From Verrucomicrobiia bacterium (GTDB lineage Bacteria; Verrucomicrobiota; Verrucomicrobiia; JABWAM01): DNA of 64,000 bases. Each line of letters begins with the position of its first letter. Within the stretch, counting starts at the first letter, position 1. Below the pieces are notes generated by a model, which saw nothing but the letters and a program-made list of their open reading frames with translations, was not told the origin of the DNA and ran no database searches. Below are positions 62,827 through 64,000 of the stretch, piece after piece. A program made the position numbers and the translations under genes. The stretch spans positions 1 through 64,000 of the forward strand of contig JAQUAF010000021.1 of NCBI GenBank assembly GCA_028687435.1, in the 5' to 3' direction.

Positions 62827-64000
62827 CTCGCCGGATGCCTTGGGTTGACACCTATGCGTTTTGAGCGCAGGAAAACGAAATTCGATAAATTTCGCCTCCC
62901 ATGGCGCAAGGTCCAATTCCACGCCCTGCGCAAGGTCCGCGGCGGAAACCTTGCGGATGGGGCATTTCTTAAAACGGTCATAAAGCAGGACATCCCCTTT
63001 CAACCGCGGGGGCAACAACTCGAAATCCATCCGCAGATTCACGGCCTGTTTTTCGTCATTCATGTTATAGGCAATCAGCGTCTTGATTGCGGGGTAATAA
63101 TAAAGAAACACATTGGGCGCGTCCACATCAAACGCTTCCAGCCATCGGGATTTTCCGGCCAGCCAGAAAATCATCCGGTGAAGCAGGCGGTGATATTCCG
63201 GCGAGGTTCCGTAGGAACTGAGGTAACCGGTCCGGCCCCGGCCCTGTTCGCGAACCGTCGCCAGGGGATTCGGTCCGCGCGGGGATGTTCCGGCATAAAG
63301 AACCTGGACATCTTTTGCGACGGGCGCGACCAGGCTGTTGGTGGCAAGCGAAGACAGCCGGCTCTTCATTCCCTGGACAATCCAATGATCGGCCGAAGAT
63401 GGGGCCATTTCCATGTCAAACTCTCCGCGGGCATCTCCCCGGCGATCCACTCCCAACAAGCCGCCCAGTTTCCAGCCATTCCTTCCCTCCCCGCACCAGC
63501 CTGGGGCGTCGATTCCCATCAATCCCCCGCCCTTTCTCACAAAGGAATCCACCTTGCCCGCCAAGCCCGGTGTTTTCCACCAATCCCCCCCGCTCCATGC
63601 CGTGTTCTTTTCGCCAAAGACCAACAGCAGGCCGGTTCCGCGAGGCACGCCATGAAGGGACAATTCCTTGAGCGACAGCCAATTGATATGCGCGGGCAGG
63701 TCGAGCAAATGCGTCTGGATGATGTTCTGCGATGGACCGGCATCGTCGCCCCAGCCTGTCCACGCGCACTCCCTTCCCCATGCGTTCACGACGCAAACGG
63801 TCAGGGGATGGCGGTATATCTCCTGGTTCAAGAGCAACGAACGATAATCAAGATATTCGCGGGTTATTTTGCCGAGCACCGCCTTTTCCTTTTCCTTGCC
63901 GGCCTTTGTTTTCAGTTTATGGGTGAAAAACGCCTCCCATCTCAATTCATCCACCATTTTATGGAACAGGGATTTTTTGGTCTTGTTCCAATTGGCCAGC
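62818..64000 (-). CDS. GH112 galactosyl-N-acetylhexosamine (or galactosyl-rhamnose) phosphorylase, C-terminal part
   Basis: Partial: the frame is open to the window edge (LANWNKTKKSLFHKMVDEL before the ATG at 63957). The catalytic barrel lies outside. The visible middle domain has VVNAWGRECAWTGWG, FGEKNTAWSGGDWW, KVDSFVRKGGGLMGIDAPGW and WKLGGLLGVDR, typical of GH112 (lacto-N-biose/galacto-N-biose phosphorylase family). The C-terminal domain is a beta-sandwich ending in PWEAKFIEFRFPA. It cleaves with phosphate to galactose-1-P, inside the cell. The stop is inside repeat C5. Confidence 0.78.
   Translation of the reverse strand, partial: LANWNKTKKSLFHKMVDELRWEAFFTHKLKTKAGKEKEKAVLGKITREYLDYRSLLLNQEIYRHPLTVCVVNAWGRECAWTGWGDDAGPSQNIIQTHLLDLPAHINWLSLKELSLHGVPRGTGLLLVFGEKNTAWSGGDWWKTPGLAGKVDSFVRKGGGLMGIDAPGWCGEGRNGWKLGGLLGVDRRGDARGEFDMEMAPSSADHWIVQGMKSRLSSLATNSLVAPVAKDVQVLYAGTSPRGPNPLATVREQGRGRTGYLSSYGTSPEYHRLLHRMIFWLAGKSRWLEAFDVDAPNVFLYYYPAIKTLIAYNMNDEKQAVNLRMDFELLPPRLKGDVLLYDRFKKCPIRKVSAADLAQGVELDLAPWEAKFIEFRFPALKTHRCQPKASGESY

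Overview
The window looks like a chromosomal segment from an uncultured PVC-superphylum bacterium, most likely Verrucomicrobiota or Lentisphaerota. The evidence is the combination of a long-form IspG, a MurC-MurB fusion in a dcw cluster that still has FtsZ and FtsA, single-gene prepilin-like H-X9-DG proteins, DUF4091 and LamG secreted proteins, a PEP-CTERM protein, and GntR-type regulators with a sugar-sensor domain. This assignment is inference; no rRNA is present. TGA is a normal stop codon here (carB, argF, transposase). TTG and GTG starts are fairly common.

Layout. 0.2-8.6 kb: a minus-strand accessory cluster with a DUF4091 glycosidase-like protein, an ISL3 transposase with a mini-element beside it, a LamG protein cut off by that element, a pseudopilin, and a GntR/sugar-sensor regulator split by a frameshift. 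8.9-12.1 kb: carB. 12.2-17.4 kb: an A+T-richer minus-strand run of secreted proteins of unknown function (188 aa, 384 aa, a beta-sandwich-like protein with an in-frame TGA, a YD/RHS-like protein, a 52-aa secreted peptide). 17.6-32 kb: housekeeping and mixed genes (ferredoxin-like, 5-FTHF cyclo-ligase, YmdB, PanC, IspG, TrpB2, class D beta-lactamase, FHA protein, ArgF, AraC regulator, GYF_2 protein, SIS protein, metallophosphoesterase). 32.4-40.6 kb: a dcw cluster transcribed murG, murC-murB, ddl, ftsQ, ftsA, ftsZ, with an orphan nuoM behind it. 42.2-51 kb: lipoprotein, tRNA-Leu(UAA), AsmA-like protein, PEP-CTERM protein, exonuclease, GAF histidine kinase, PpiD/SurA-type foldase and two metallo-beta-lactamase-fold proteins. 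51.2-64 kb: a second accessory glycan cluster (CBM9-like, GH42-like, LamG, DUF4091, pseudopilin, UroD-family, GH112 phosphorylase running off the end).

The most interesting signal is a shared promoter/operator. A -35 box, a 17-bp spacer and a -10 box are overlapped by an inverted repeat of the form TGCAT-N4-ATGCA or a close variant. It occurs upstream of the GntR regulator (8605-8636), the first LamG gene (6650-6674, spacer shortened by 7 bp), a decayed ORF before an MBL gene (51224-51255) and the second glycan cluster (57548-57579). This ties two clusters about 45 kb apart into one apparent regulon, and its likely repressor is broken by a frameshift.

The intergenic space is filled with four families of dispersed, mostly palindromic repeats (called A, B, C and D here). 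Several copies sit directly against start codons or stop codons of the accessory genes.
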